Assembly (NCBI RefSeq): GCF_030718205.1
Contig: NZ_JAUZQF010000005.1
Span: 310,001-374,000 of the forward strand
Direction: 5' to 3'
Source: Nonomuraea turcica
Lineage (GTDB): Bacteria; Actinomycetota; Actinomycetes; Streptosporangiales; Streptosporangiaceae
DNA length: 64,000 bases
A model generated the notes under the pieces. It did not search any database. It saw only the letters and a list, made by a program, of their open reading frames with translations, and had not been told where the DNA came from. A program made the translations under genes and the position numbers. Below, piece by piece: positions 16,608-24,838 of the stretch; the stretch's first letter is position 1, and each line of letters begins with the position of its first letter.

Positions 16608-17834
16608 ATGACCGAGCTGATCCGATTCGTCATCGACCCGGCGACCCGCGAGCTGCACGCCGACAACGAGCGGCTGCGGGACGCGGGGCCGCTCGTGCCC
16701 GTGACGGCCGAGGGCGTGGATGCCTGGGCCGCCACCCGGCACGCGACCCTGCTGTCCGTGCTGACCCATCCGGACATGACCAGGGAGATCCGCTATTGGG
16801 ACCCCGCGGAACGCGGCAGCGCCCGGCCGGGGAGCGCGATCTTCCGCATCGTCACCGACATCTCCATGCTGAACGCCGACGGTGAGGATCACCGGCGGCT
16901 CCGCGCGCCGCTGGCCGCCGGGTTCAGCCCGCGCCGGATCGAACAGCTGCGGCCCAAGATCGCCGCGATCGCCGCCGAGCTGATCGACCGGCTCGCGGCG
17001 CTGCCGCCCGACCAGCCGGTGGACCTGCGGCGGGACTTCGCCTACCCGCTGCCGCGCGAGGTGATCTCCGAGATGATCGGCATCCCGCGCGCTCACCAGG
17101 ACAGGCTGCACGAGCTCACCGACGCGGTCGCGCAGGTCAGCGGCGACCTCGAGGACGGCCCGGAGGTACGCGGCGCCCTGCACGCGTTGCTCCACCAGAT
17201 CATCGAGGAGCGCCAGCAGACGCCCGGCGAGGACCTGATCACCGATCTGATCACGCTGCGGGAGCAGGACGGCGGCCGGTTGTCGGAGTCGGAGCTGCTC
17301 GCCACCATCGACCTGCTGTTCATCGCCGGGCACGTCACCACTGTCAACCTCATCACCAACGCCATCGGCGCCCTGCTCAACGTGCGGGGGCAACTCGATC
17401 TGCTGCGCTCGGGCCGGTGCCCGTTCAGCGCCGCCGTCGAGGAGACGCTGCGCTGGGACTCGCCCATCGCCTACTTCCCGTTCCGGTACGCCATGCGCGA
17501 TGTCGAGATCGACGGCGTGCACCTGCGGGCCGGGGAGCCGGTGCTGGCCTGCTTCGCCTCGGCGGGGCGCGATCCCGACCAGTACGGGCCGGATGCGGAT
17601 CGGTTCGACATCAGCCGTCCGCCGGCCTCGCATCTGGCATTCGGGCACGGGCCGCACTTCTGCCTCGGCGCGCCTCTGGCGCGGGTCGAGGCCGAGGTGG
17701 CGCTGGAGGCGTTGTTCGCGGCGTTTCCCGCCATCAGGGCCGCGGCCCGGCCCGAGGCGCTGAGCCCGCTGGACAATCTGCTGGGCAACAGCACTCGCAG
17801 CATGCCCGTCATCCTCGGCCCGCGGGCCCGCTAG
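16608..17834 (+). CDS. Cytochrome P450
   Basis: 408 residues, normal for a soluble bacterial P450. K-helix EETLR; meander; heme-binding loop FGHGPHFCLGAPLAR with the axial Cys at residue 352. The I-helix oxygen-activation motif reads AGHVTT (240-245): the acidic residue of the usual (A/G)Gx(D/E)T(T/S) motif is replaced by Val243, although the following Thr is kept. That may mean altered proton delivery or non-canonical chemistry. The gene follows the DAO-family gene by 3 bp (stop-start adjacency) and ends before a strong hairpin, so it is probably the tailoring step of the cucumopine-like operon. Redox partners are not encoded nearby. Confidence 0.92.
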   Translation: MTELIRFVIDPATRELHADNERLRDAGPLVPVTAEGVDAWAATRHATLLSVLTHPDMTREIRYWDPAERGSARPGSAIFRIVTDISMLNADGEDHRRLRAPLAAGFSPRRIEQLRPKIAAIAAELIDRLAALPPDQPVDLRRDFAYPLPREVISEMIGIPRAHQDRLHELTDAVAQVSGDLEDGPEVRGALHALLHQIIEERQQTPGEDLITDLITLREQDGGRLSESELLATIDLLFIAGHVTTVNLITNAIGALLNVRGQLDLLRSGRCPFSAAVEETLRWDSPIAYFPFRYAMRDVEIDGVHLRAGEPVLACFASAGRDPDQYGPDADRFDISRPPASHLAFGHGPHFCLGAPLARVEAEVALEALFAAFPAIRAAARPEALSPLDNLLGNSTRSMPVILGPRAR

Positions 17835-17870
17835 CTCGCACTCCGGTCGCAGGGCCGCAGGAACTGCTCT

Positions 17871-17910
17871 TCCAGCTCGGGCGGCCGGTCCGCTGGGCCG
17901 GCCGAGCTGG
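17871..17910 (+). terminator. Strong hairpin after the P450 operon
   Basis: CGGCCGGTCC (17882-17891), loop GCT, GGGCCGGCCG (17895-17904): a 10-bp stem with one G-T pair, extended by CCAGCT/AGCTGG (17871-17876 with 17905-17910) across a small bulge. No U-tract, as is common in actinobacteria. Confidence 0.6.
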
Positions 17911-18038
17911 TCGAGCCCGTCGCCATCCGGTACGGTCGTCAGTCCACGCCTGCTGTTCACCCGAGGTGCGGGACCCGGCTACGCGTGACATCGCCTCCCG
18001 TTCTAGGCTCCAACTCACCACGATTGGAGTCATACGCC

Positions 18039-19217
18039 GTGCCACAGCCCGACCTGCGCACTCCCGCGCGCCTGGCCACCACCATCCGCCCCTATGACTG
18101 GGGCTCGGTGACCGCCCTGCCGGAACTGTTCGGAACAGAGCCGACCGGACAGCCGCAGGCCGAACTCTGGATGGGCGCCCACCCGGGCGCTCCCTCGACC
18201 GTCGGCGGCGTCCCGCTCGGCGAGCTCATCGCGGCCGACCCGGCCGGCACACTCGGCGAGCCGACCGCCGCCCGCTTCGGTCCCGCGCTGCCCTACCTGC
18301 TGAAGATCCTGGCCGTCGCGCGGCCCCTGTCGCTGCAGGTCCACCCCACCACCGAGCAGGCGCGGGCCGGGTTCGCCGACGAGACGGCGCGCGGCATCCC
18401 CCTCGACGACTTCGCCCGCACGTACAAGGACGCCTCGCACAAACCCGAGATGGTCTGTGCGGTCACCCCGTTCCATGGACTGTGCGGCTTCCGCTCCCCC
18501 GCCGCCACCGCCGATCTCCTCGACCGGCTCGCGGTGCCCGGCCTGCGGCCCTGGATCGACGCGCTGAGGAGCGCGGAGCCCGGGGACGCGTTGCGCCGGG
18601 TGTTCGCCGAGATGCTCGACGACGCCTCCCGACCGCTGCGCGCGGAGGTCGAGGCGGCCCTGCTCGGCGCGGACGACGCCGATCTCGCGGTCTACGCCGG
18701 CCTCGCCCGCGCCTGCCCGGGCGACCGGGGCGTGGTCGCGGCGCTCCTGCTCCATCACGTGAGCCTGCGCCCCGGCGAGGCCCTCTACCTCGGCGCCGGG
18801 GTGCCGCACGCCTATCTCGGCGGCGTCGGCGTGGAGATCATGGCCAACTCCGACAACGTGCTGCGGTGCGGGCTCACCACCAAGCATGTGGACGTACCCG
18901 AGCTGATGCGGGTCGTGGACTTCACGCCGGGCGAGCCGTTCCTGGTCCGGCCGGAGCCCGGCGAACCCGGCGCTTACCACTACCGGCCGCCCGCCCCCGA
19001 GTTCGCCCTCAGCCGCCACGATCTCGACGGGGAGAGCACGCATGAGCTGGCGGGCGGCCTGCCGCAGATCGTCGTGTGCGTCGAGGGCGAGGCCCTGCTG
19101 GGCGACGCGCTGACGCTGCGGCCGGGAGAGTCCGCTTTCATCCCGGCGAGCGCGCCTTCGACGCGGCTCGGCGGCAAGGGCGCCGCCTACCGCGCGCTCC
19201 CGGGAGACTCCGCATAG
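18039..19217 (+). CDS. manA: Mannose-6-phosphate isomerase, class I
   Basis: About 392 residues from GTG 18039, with TTGGAG at 18024-18029; the frame is open upstream but has no homology. It interconverts mannose-6-phosphate and fructose-6-phosphate in the cytosol, supplying GDP-mannose precursors. Zinc-site motifs are visible: LSLQVHPTTEQA (Gln/His), HKPEMVCAVTPF (Glu) and PHAYLGGVGVEIMANSDNVLRCGLTTKHVD. The length is usual for the family. It is monocistronic, converging on the methyltransferase fusion with 12 bp between stops. A functional link to the mannosyltransferase at 10.8 kb is possible but not shown by location. Confidence 0.93.
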   Translation: MPQPDLRTPARLATTIRPYDWGSVTALPELFGTEPTGQPQAELWMGAHPGAPSTVGGVPLGELIAADPAGTLGEPTAARFGPALPYLLKILAVARPLSLQVHPTTEQARAGFADETARGIPLDDFARTYKDASHKPEMVCAVTPFHGLCGFRSPAATADLLDRLAVPGLRPWIDALRSAEPGDALRRVFAEMLDDASRPLRAEVEAALLGADDADLAVYAGLARACPGDRGVVAALLLHHVSLRPGEALYLGAGVPHAYLGGVGVEIMANSDNVLRCGLTTKHVDVPELMRVVDFTPGEPFLVRPEPGEPGAYHYRPPAPEFALSRHDLDGESTHELAGGLPQIVVCVEGEALLGDALTLRPGESAFIPASAPSTRLGGKGAAYRALPGDSA

Positions 19218-19229
19218 CGCGGATATCGA

Positions 19230-20870
19230 TCAGGGGAGCCGACGGAGCTTGAGCAAGTTGTCCTTCCGTGCGCCCGCCCGGCCGTCGGGGCCGTCCTGCG
19301 TGCGCTCGAACTCCTCGCTGCGGAGCACCTCCCACTCCCCCTCCGCGGGCTCGAGCGCGTCGAGGACCTCCTGCGGAGTCGGGAAATGCACCTCCGCGGG
19401 CGGGTTGTGCTCCCAGGACGGCCAGCCCGCGTGCCCCACGACGAGCAGCACCCCGCCGGGCGCGACGGCCGCGGCGGCAGCCCGCAGGATCTTCTCCCGC
19501 GGCAGGTCCGTGGGAGCGTGCAGGTAGCAGGCGGAGACGAGGTCGTAGGAACCCTCAGGGAAGGACATGCCCAGGTCGTGGCGCTGCCAGTCGATCCGGC
19601 CGGCGACCTCGGCGTCCCTGGCGTGCTCGGTCGCCCGTTCGAGGGCCACGTGGGAGATGTCGGCGGCGGTGACCCGCCAGCCGCGGCGGGCGAGCCAGAT
19701 CGCGTCGGCGCCCTCGCCGCAGCCCAGGTCGAGCGCGGTGCCGGGCTCGAGGCCCGCGGCCTCGCGGACCAGCGCGACATTGGGGTTGCCGCTCCAGACC
19801 TGCGCCTTCTCGGCGTAGAAGGCGTCCCAGAACTCCTCCGGGGGAAGCGTCGTCCCATGCCATCCGGACCCGCCGTGGGACTCGGCGTGGGACTCGGCGT
19901 GGGACTCGGCGCCCGCGGAGCCGGCGCGGCGGGCGGTGACGGCGCGGCGGGTCTCCTCGGCCATCATGTCGGCGTTGATGGCCGCCGCCACCCGCACGGC
20001 GCCCGCGGCGGCGACGATGACCTGGTCGGTTACGCTGGCCGCGTTTCCCACGACCCACACTCCGGGGACGTTCGTGGCGCCCATCGCGTCGGCCGGGATG
20101 CGGGTGCCGATCACGTGCCCGCCCATCTCCTGCTCCTCGGTCTCCAGCCCCAGCCCGGCGAGCAGGTCCTCGCGGGCGGTCAGACGGGTGGCGACGGCCA
20201 GCGCCCGGCACTCCACGATGGTGCCGTCGGCCAGCCGCACTCCGGCGAGCCGATCCCCCGTCGCCTCCAGGCCGGCCACCCGCCCCTCGACCACCGCGAC
20301 GTCCCTGGCGGCCAGCTGCTCGCGCTGCTCCGCGTCGGGCTCGGGCCCGGTGTGCAGGAAGAGGGTCACCTCGTCGCTCCACTGCCGCCACAGCAGCGCC
20401 TGGTGCACGGCCAGCGGCCCGGTGGCCAGCACGCCGATGGCCTGGTCGCGGACCTCCCAGCCATGGCAGTACGGGCAGTGCAGCACGTCCCGCCCCCACC
20501 GCTCGGCCAGCCCCGGCACGTCGGGCAGCTCGTCGACCAGGCCGGTGGCCAGCAGCAGCCGGCCCGCGGCGACCGCCGACCCGTCGTCCAGCACCACCCG
20601 GAAGCCGCCCTCGACACGCTCGGCGGCCACGACCGTGCCGGTCACGATCTCGCCGCCGTACCCGATGACCTCCTCGCGGCCGGCGGCCAGCAGCTCGCGC
20701 GGCGGCATGCCCTCCCGTGTCAGGTACGTGTGCACGCCCGCCGCCGGGGCGTTGCGCGGCTCGCCCGCGTCGATCACCAGCACCTTGCGGCGCGCCCGTC
20801 CCAGGGTGAGCGCGCCGCTCAGCCCGGCGGCCCCACCGCCCACAACCACCACGTCGTAGTTCGTGTTCAC
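19230..20870 (-). CDS. Bifunctional thioredoxin-reductase-like FAD oxidoreductase / class I SAM methyltransferase
   Basis: About 546 residues from GTG 20870; GGAGAGGAG lies about 7 nt upstream, inside what would otherwise be an ATG-started extension from 20888. Residues 1-310 are a NAD(P)/FAD reductase: VVVVGGGAAGLSGALTLGRA, a redox-active-looking HCPYCHG motif near residue 132, LLLATGLVDELP, and ATNVPGVWVVGNAA. A low-complexity linker with AESH repeated three times (about 325-336) joins a methyltransferase (about 340-546; LDLGCGEGADAIWLARRGW for SAM binding). This two-domain fusion recurs in actinobacteria. It probably acts in redox or thiol/toxic-compound handling; substrate unknown. Divergent from an XRE-cupin regulator. 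Confidence 0.88.
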   Translation of the reverse strand: MNTNYDVVVVGGGAAGLSGALTLGRARRKVLVIDAGEPRNAPAAGVHTYLTREGMPPRELLAAGREEVIGYGGEIVTGTVVAAERVEGGFRVVLDDGSAVAAGRLLLATGLVDELPDVPGLAERWGRDVLHCPYCHGWEVRDQAIGVLATGPLAVHQALLWRQWSDEVTLFLHTGPEPDAEQREQLAARDVAVVEGRVAGLEATGDRLAGVRLADGTIVECRALAVATRLTAREDLLAGLGLETEEQEMGGHVIGTRIPADAMGATNVPGVWVVGNAASVTDQVIVAAAGAVRVAAAINADMMAEETRRAVTARRAGSAGAESHAESHAESHGGSGWHGTTLPPEEFWDAFYAEKAQVWSGNPNVALVREAAGLEPGTALDLGCGEGADAIWLARRGWRVTAADISHVALERATEHARDAEVAGRIDWQRHDLGMSFPEGSYDLVSACYLHAPTDLPREKILRAAAAAVAPGGVLLVVGHAGWPSWEHNPPAEVHFPTPQEVLDALEPAEGEWEVLRSEEFERTQDGPDGRAGARKDNLLKLRRLP

Positions 20871-20924
20871 AGCTCGGCTCCTCTCCATCGATCCGCTACG
20901 CCACTGTCCGCCGCCCGCTGCCCA

Positions 20925-20955
20925 TTTGACAAATATCGTTGCCGTATTGGCAAAG
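20925..20955. promoter_or_regulatory. Imperfect inverted repeat and -35 between the fusion gene and XRE-cupin gene
   Basis: TTTGACAAATA (20925-20935) faces TATTGGCAAA (20945-20954), whose complement is TTTGCCAATA. TTGACA at 20926-20931 is a consensus -35 for the rightward regulator gene. A plausible operator for the XRE-cupin protein controlling both divergent genes. Confidence 0.45.
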
Positions 20956-20962
20956 TAGCCGC

Positions 20963-21541
20963 ATGGACCTCGAAGAGACGCTCCAAGCGGTCGGGCCGCG
21001 GCTGCGGGCGCTGCGCCAAGAGCGCGGCGCGACGCTGGCGCAGCTGTCCAAGAGCACCGGCATCTCGGTCAGCACCCTGTCGCGCCTGGAGTCCGGGCAG
21101 CGCAAGCCGACCCTGGAGCTGCTGCTCCAGCTCGCCCGCGCCCATCAGGTTCAGCTGGACGAGCTGATCGACGTGCCGGTGACCGGCGACCCCCGCGTGC
21201 ACCTGCAGCCGTTCAAGCGCCACGGCACGACCTTCATCCCGCTGAGCCGCCGCCCCGGCGGGGTGCAGGCGTACAAGCAGATCTATCCGCCGCACTGGCC
21301 GGGGTGCGATCTGAAGCAGAAGGTCCACGAGGGCTACGAGTGGCTGTACGTCCTGTCGGGGCGGCTGCGGCTGCTGCTCGGACCGCACGACGTGATCCTG
21401 ACGCCTGGCGAGGCGGCGGAGTTCGACACGCGCGTCCCGCATGCCTTCGCCAACCCCGACGCCGAGCCGGCCGAGGTGCTGGGGTTGTTCGGGCCGCAGG
21501 GAGAGCGCATGCACGTCAGGGCCCGTCCCACCGCCACATGA
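20963..21541 (+). CDS. XRE-family regulator with C-terminal cupin domain
   Basis: 192 residues from ATG 20963. Residues about 10-65 form an XRE helix-turn-helix (LRALRQERGATLAQLSKSTGISVSTLSRLESGQRKPTLELL). Residues about 100-185 form a small cupin with the conserved metal/ligand-site stretch HEGYEWLYVLSGRLRLLLG and later PHAF. This arrangement is a common one-component sensor. It is transcribed away from the reductase-methyltransferase fusion, with an inverted repeat between the two, so it is probably that gene's regulator. The signal is unknown. Confidence 0.88.
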   Translation: MDLEETLQAVGPRLRALRQERGATLAQLSKSTGISVSTLSRLESGQRKPTLELLLQLARAHQVQLDELIDVPVTGDPRVHLQPFKRHGTTFIPLSRRPGGVQAYKQIYPPHWPGCDLKQKVHEGYEWLYVLSGRLRLLLGPHDVILTPGEAAEFDTRVPHAFANPDAEPAEVLGLFGPQGERMHVRARPTAT

Positions 21542-21638
21542 CGACGCGTTCGCCCACCGGCTTGGGCGATGGGCCGCCGCCGGTCTCGGGTACGTCCTAC
21601 TGTCAGCAAGACGCGTTCCGCAGCCCCAGGAGGTCCGT

Positions 21639-22469
21639 ATGAGACCACGTATCGAGAGCGCGCTGCCGTTGCTGATCGCGCTCGGCCTGGCCCTCGCGGG
21701 TTGCGGCGGTGGCTCACCACGCGAGACTCCTGCTGCGACGGCCTCCCCGCCGCCGGCCAGCCCGACACCCACGCGACCGGAGACGCCGCCGACCCCCGAG
21801 GCGACGCGGTCACCGGCATCGTCTCCCAGCGCGACGGCGCCACCCGGGGAGGAGGACCGGCTGGTGGCCGGCTACTACCAGCCGCTGTGGCCGTTCGCCA
21901 CGCTGGCCGAGGCGCAGGAGTGGCAGCGTGGCCACCGGGCGGACCGCCGCGGCGCCTGGCATCTGGACGCGCGCCGTACCGCGCTGGCCTTCGCCCGCGA
22001 CTACCTCGGCTTCAAGGAGATCGACCGGGCCGTGAAGACGGTGAGCGAGGGGCGGCACGCGCGCGTGCACGTCGGCTTCCGCGCCGAGGAGGGCCCGCGG
22101 CCGCTGGTCGCCGCCATCGTCCACCTGGTCAGGTACGGCTCCGGCCCGGACGCGCCGTGGGAGGTGGTCGGCACCGACGACACCTCGCTCACGCTGACGA
22201 CGCCCAAGTACGGCGCCGCGGTCACCTCTCCGCTGACCGTGGGCGGCCGCATCACGGGCGTGGACGAGAGCATCAGGATCCAGGTACGCGGCGGGTCCGT
22301 CCTGGGCGAGCAGTGCTGCCTGCCCGCGGGCGGCGAGAACGCGCGCTGGTCGGCCGGGGTCTCCTTCACCCCGGCGCCGGGCCGGACGCTGACCATCGTG
22401 GCCTCGACCGGCGGCCATATCGCCGAGGTGGAGCGCTTCGCGGTGACGGGCGTGACCATGGCACGGTAG
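21639..22469 (+). CDS. Secreted lipoprotein with Gmad2-like immunoglobulin-like domain
   Basis: 276 residues from ATG 21639 with AGGAGG 6 nt upstream. A signal peptide ends in a lipobox, LALAGC, so the mature protein is lipid-anchored outside the membrane. A Pro/Thr/Ser-rich linker (about 28-72) follows. Residues about 75-185 have no family I recognise. The C-terminal part, SPLTVGGRITGVDESIRIQVRGG, resembles the Gmad2 beta-sandwich of actinobacterial lipoproteins and spore-germination-related proteins. Function unknown; probably cell-surface binding. Confidence 0.78.
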   Translation: MRPRIESALPLLIALGLALAGCGGGSPRETPAATASPPPASPTPTRPETPPTPEATRSPASSPSATAPPGEEDRLVAGYYQPLWPFATLAEAQEWQRGHRADRRGAWHLDARRTALAFARDYLGFKEIDRAVKTVSEGRHARVHVGFRAEEGPRPLVAAIVHLVRYGSGPDAPWEVVGTDDTSLTLTTPKYGAAVTSPLTVGGRITGVDESIRIQVRGGSVLGEQCCLPAGGENARWSAGVSFTPAPGRTLTIVASTGGHIAEVERFAVTGVTMAR

Positions 22470-22559
22470 GCCGCGACGCTCCCCGGGAAATCTCGGCCAA
22501 CGCCCCCGGCGGCGGGGGATGATCGGATTGCTGACGACCCACCAAGCATCGAGGTGCCC

Positions 22560-23453
22560 ATGAGCCAACTGGAAAACACTTCACAGGACAGCGGGTCGCT
22601 GGCCGAACTCGCGAAGAAGCACGGGCTCCGCCCCGCCATAGCGCGCCCGCGCTTCCCCGCCTATGTGCGCCAGCTGTGGACGCGGCGGCATTTCATCCAG
22701 ACGTACGCGACTTCGCGCAATGTCTCGAAATACTCCGGCTCGGCCCTGGGGCAGCTGTGGCAGGTCATCACCCCGCTGCTGAACGCGGCCATCTACTACG
22801 TGATGTTCGGCCTCATCCTGGGCGGCAGCAAGAACATCCCCAACTACCCCGCCTTCCTGCTGACGGGCATGTTCGTCTTCACGTACACGCAGCGGACGGT
22901 CACCGCCGGCGCCAAGTCGATCTCCGGCAACCTGTCGCTGATCCGGGCCCTGCACTTCCCGCGGGCCTCGCTGCCGCTGGCGTACACGATCCAGGAGCTG
23001 CAGCAGCTGGTCATCTCCATGGGCGTGCTCCTCGTCATCGTGGTGATCACGGGCGAGCCGCCCTCCTGGCTGTGGCTCATGATCCCGGTGGTGCTGGTGC
23101 TGCAGACGCTCTTCAACGTCGGGGCGGGGCTCATCATGGCCAGGCTGGGGGCGTCGATGCGCGACCTCAACCAGTTGCTGCCGTTCATCATGCGTACGTG
23201 GTTGTACGCCTCGGGCGTCTTCTTCGCCATCCACGACAAGGTCGTCAACAGCGCGGGATTGCCCGAATGGGTGGCCACCGCCATGTACCTCAACCCGGCC
23301 GCCTCCTACATCGAATGGATGCGCGACCTGCTCATCGGCAGCCACACGCCCCCACGGATGGTGTGGGTGTCGTGCCTGTGCTGGGCGGTGGTCGCGCTCA
23401 TCGCCGGCTTCTGGTACTTCTGGCGCGCCGAGGACAGGTACGGCCGGGGGTGA
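22560..23453 (+). CDS. ABC-2 type transporter permease (TagG/Wzm-like polysaccharide exporter)
   Basis: 297 residues, ATG 22560 (GTG 22554 also possible), with six hydrophobic segments and the family core SALGQLWQVITPLLNAAIYYVMFGLILGG and LNPAASYIEWMRDLL. TagG/Wzm proteins form the channel that exports teichoic acid- or O-antigen-like polymers, and need a TagH/Wzt ATPase. No ATPase gene is adjacent: the next gene is on the opposite strand after a terminator. The ATPase must be encoded elsewhere or the system is incomplete. A long cytoplasmic N-terminal tail of about 40 residues is normal. Confidence 0.87.
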   Translation: MSQLENTSQDSGSLAELAKKHGLRPAIARPRFPAYVRQLWTRRHFIQTYATSRNVSKYSGSALGQLWQVITPLLNAAIYYVMFGLILGGSKNIPNYPAFLLTGMFVFTYTQRTVTAGAKSISGNLSLIRALHFPRASLPLAYTIQELQQLVISMGVLLVIVVITGEPPSWLWLMIPVVLVLQTLFNVGAGLIMARLGASMRDLNQLLPFIMRTWLYASGVFFAIHDKVVNSAGLPEWVATAMYLNPAASYIEWMRDLLIGSHTPPRMVWVSCLCWAVVALIAGFWYFWRAEDRYGRG

Positions 23454-23482
23454 CGGCGACCGGTCGTTGACCGGCCGCCGTC
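23452..23482 (+). terminator. Hairpin after the ABC-2 permease
   Basis: A 14-bp stem (23452-23465 with 23469-23482) with a single A-C mismatch and a GTT loop, starting at the permease stop. No U-tract. It separates the permease from the convergent TIGR04222 gene. Confidence 0.6.
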
Positions 23483-23518
23483 CCGGCGAGCGTCACGGGC
23501 CGGCGGTGATGGCGGCTG

Positions 23519-24616
23519 TCACGAGCCGCCGCCCCCGCATCCGCCGCCCCCGCCGCATCCGCCGCCGCCACCTCCGCCTCCGTCGCCGCCCCCGAAGGAG
23601 CCGCCCCCGTAGGAGCCGCCTCCGTCGCCGCCCCCGAAGGAGCCGCCCCCGTAGGAGCCGCCCCCGTCGCCGCCTCCGAAGGTGCCTCCGCCGTAGCCGT
23701 GGGAGCCGCCGCCGAAGTCGAAGAACCCGCCGTCGGACCACCCACCGCCGCACCCACCACCGCTCGAACCGCCGTGCGAGCTGCTGTACGACCCGCAGTG
23801 GCCGGGGGCGCAGCAGGCGGCGGTCCGGCCGGCCCTGACCCGGGTGTCGCGCCCCAGCGTGTCGGCCAGCTGCCGGTCGGGCAGCTTGGTCAGCCCGTGC
23901 AGCGCCACCAGCCGGATGTTGCCCGAGCTCGGCTGCGACCCGCCGGCCCCGTGGCCCACGTGCGCCGGCTCAGGGACGTCCGCCTGCTCCAGCGCGGCCT
24001 TGCCCGCCTTCGTCAGTGGGTTGGCCAGGGCGCGGCGCAGCCAGAAGCAGAAGGCCACACCCACGACGGCCGCCGCGGCGGCGATCACGATGGCGGCCAC
24101 CGGCGCCCGCAAGAAGAGCCCCGCCACGGCCACCGCCGCCGCCAGCGCGGTGAGGAGGACCAGCCTGCTCGCACGCCGCCGCGAGCGCCCCCGATCGGCC
24201 GGCGGCACGATGAGCCCGTTCCGCCACAGCGGCGTGGTCAGCCGCAGCATCGTGTGATCCTCGAGCGCGCTGTGCCGTACCTGCGCCGTCGTGCGCCCGC
24301 CCGGCGCCGACTTGACGTGCTTGTACACCGCCCGCTCGACCGGCATCTGCTTGTCCGGCCGGAACCCCTGCACCGGCGTGACGACTCCCTCGCTCGACAC
24401 CCGTACGCCGCCTTGCGAGACGAGCGAGACCAGCGCCGTGTTGACGACCCGGCGCGGCCCACCCGCCAGATACGCCGTCTCGTACAGGTCGAGCGGCTGG
24501 CGCATGGTCGAAGCCGCGGTGGCGCGGGCGCGGAATACCACCATCCAGGTCCTGATCGCGGTCATCGTGATGAACGCGAACAGTGCGATGGCGACCCCGG
24601 AGAAAACCACGTTCAT
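23519..24616 (-). CDS. TIGR04222-type membrane protein with Gly-rich C-terminus
   Basis: 365 residues from ATG 24616 (CAGGGGACGCCC upstream). One N-terminal membrane helix (about 5-22); a conserved region PLDLYETAYLAGGPRRVVNTALVSLVSQGGVRV that I associate with TIGR04222 proteins; two further hydrophobic segments (about 165-185 and 190-212); then a Cys-containing stretch (AACCAPGHCGSYSSS) and a C-terminal tail of about 90 residues that is almost only Gly with Ser, Asp, Tyr, Phe and Cys. The tail contains a 14-residue repeat (GGGDGGGSYGGGSF). Function unknown. The upstream 222 bp separates it from the divergent VOC gene. Confidence 0.8.
   Translation of the reverse strand: MNVVFSGVAIALFAFITMTAIRTWMVVFRARATAASTMRQPLDLYETAYLAGGPRRVVNTALVSLVSQGGVRVSSEGVVTPVQGFRPDKQMPVERAVYKHVKSAPGGRTTAQVRHSALEDHTMLRLTTPLWRNGLIVPPADRGRSRRRASRLVLLTALAAAVAVAGLFLRAPVAAIVIAAAAAVVGVAFCFWLRRALANPLTKAGKAALEQADVPEPAHVGHGAGGSQPSSGNIRLVALHGLTKLPDRQLADTLGRDTRVRAGRTAACCAPGHCGSYSSSHGGSSGGGCGGGWSDGGFFDFGGGSHGYGGGTFGGGDGGGSYGGGSFGGGDGGGSYGGGSFGGGDGGGGGGGGCGGGGGCGGGGS
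23575..23705 (-). repeat. 42-bp tandem repeat encoding Gly-rich units
   Basis: About three copies of a 42-bp unit encoding GGGDGGGSYGGGSF in the C-terminal tail of the TIGR04222 protein. Near-identical copies suggest recent slippage and length variation between strains. Confidence 0.7.
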
Positions 24617-24838
24617 GGGCGTCCCCTGACAGGAAAGGTGTTGGAAAACCCCGTTTGGACAAAAGACGTTTCCTGCCGGGGCCGCGGTTCCCGGGAAAGT
24701 TTTCAAAATGAGCAAAAGGTGCCCGCCGACGCCCCGACCTGCGACATGACGGGAGAAATGGCAGGAGGGGATGAACGCGCACGGCGAGCGGGTTGCCGTA
24801 GGGGAACGAACGTCGTGGCTCGCACCCGGAGGAGAATC

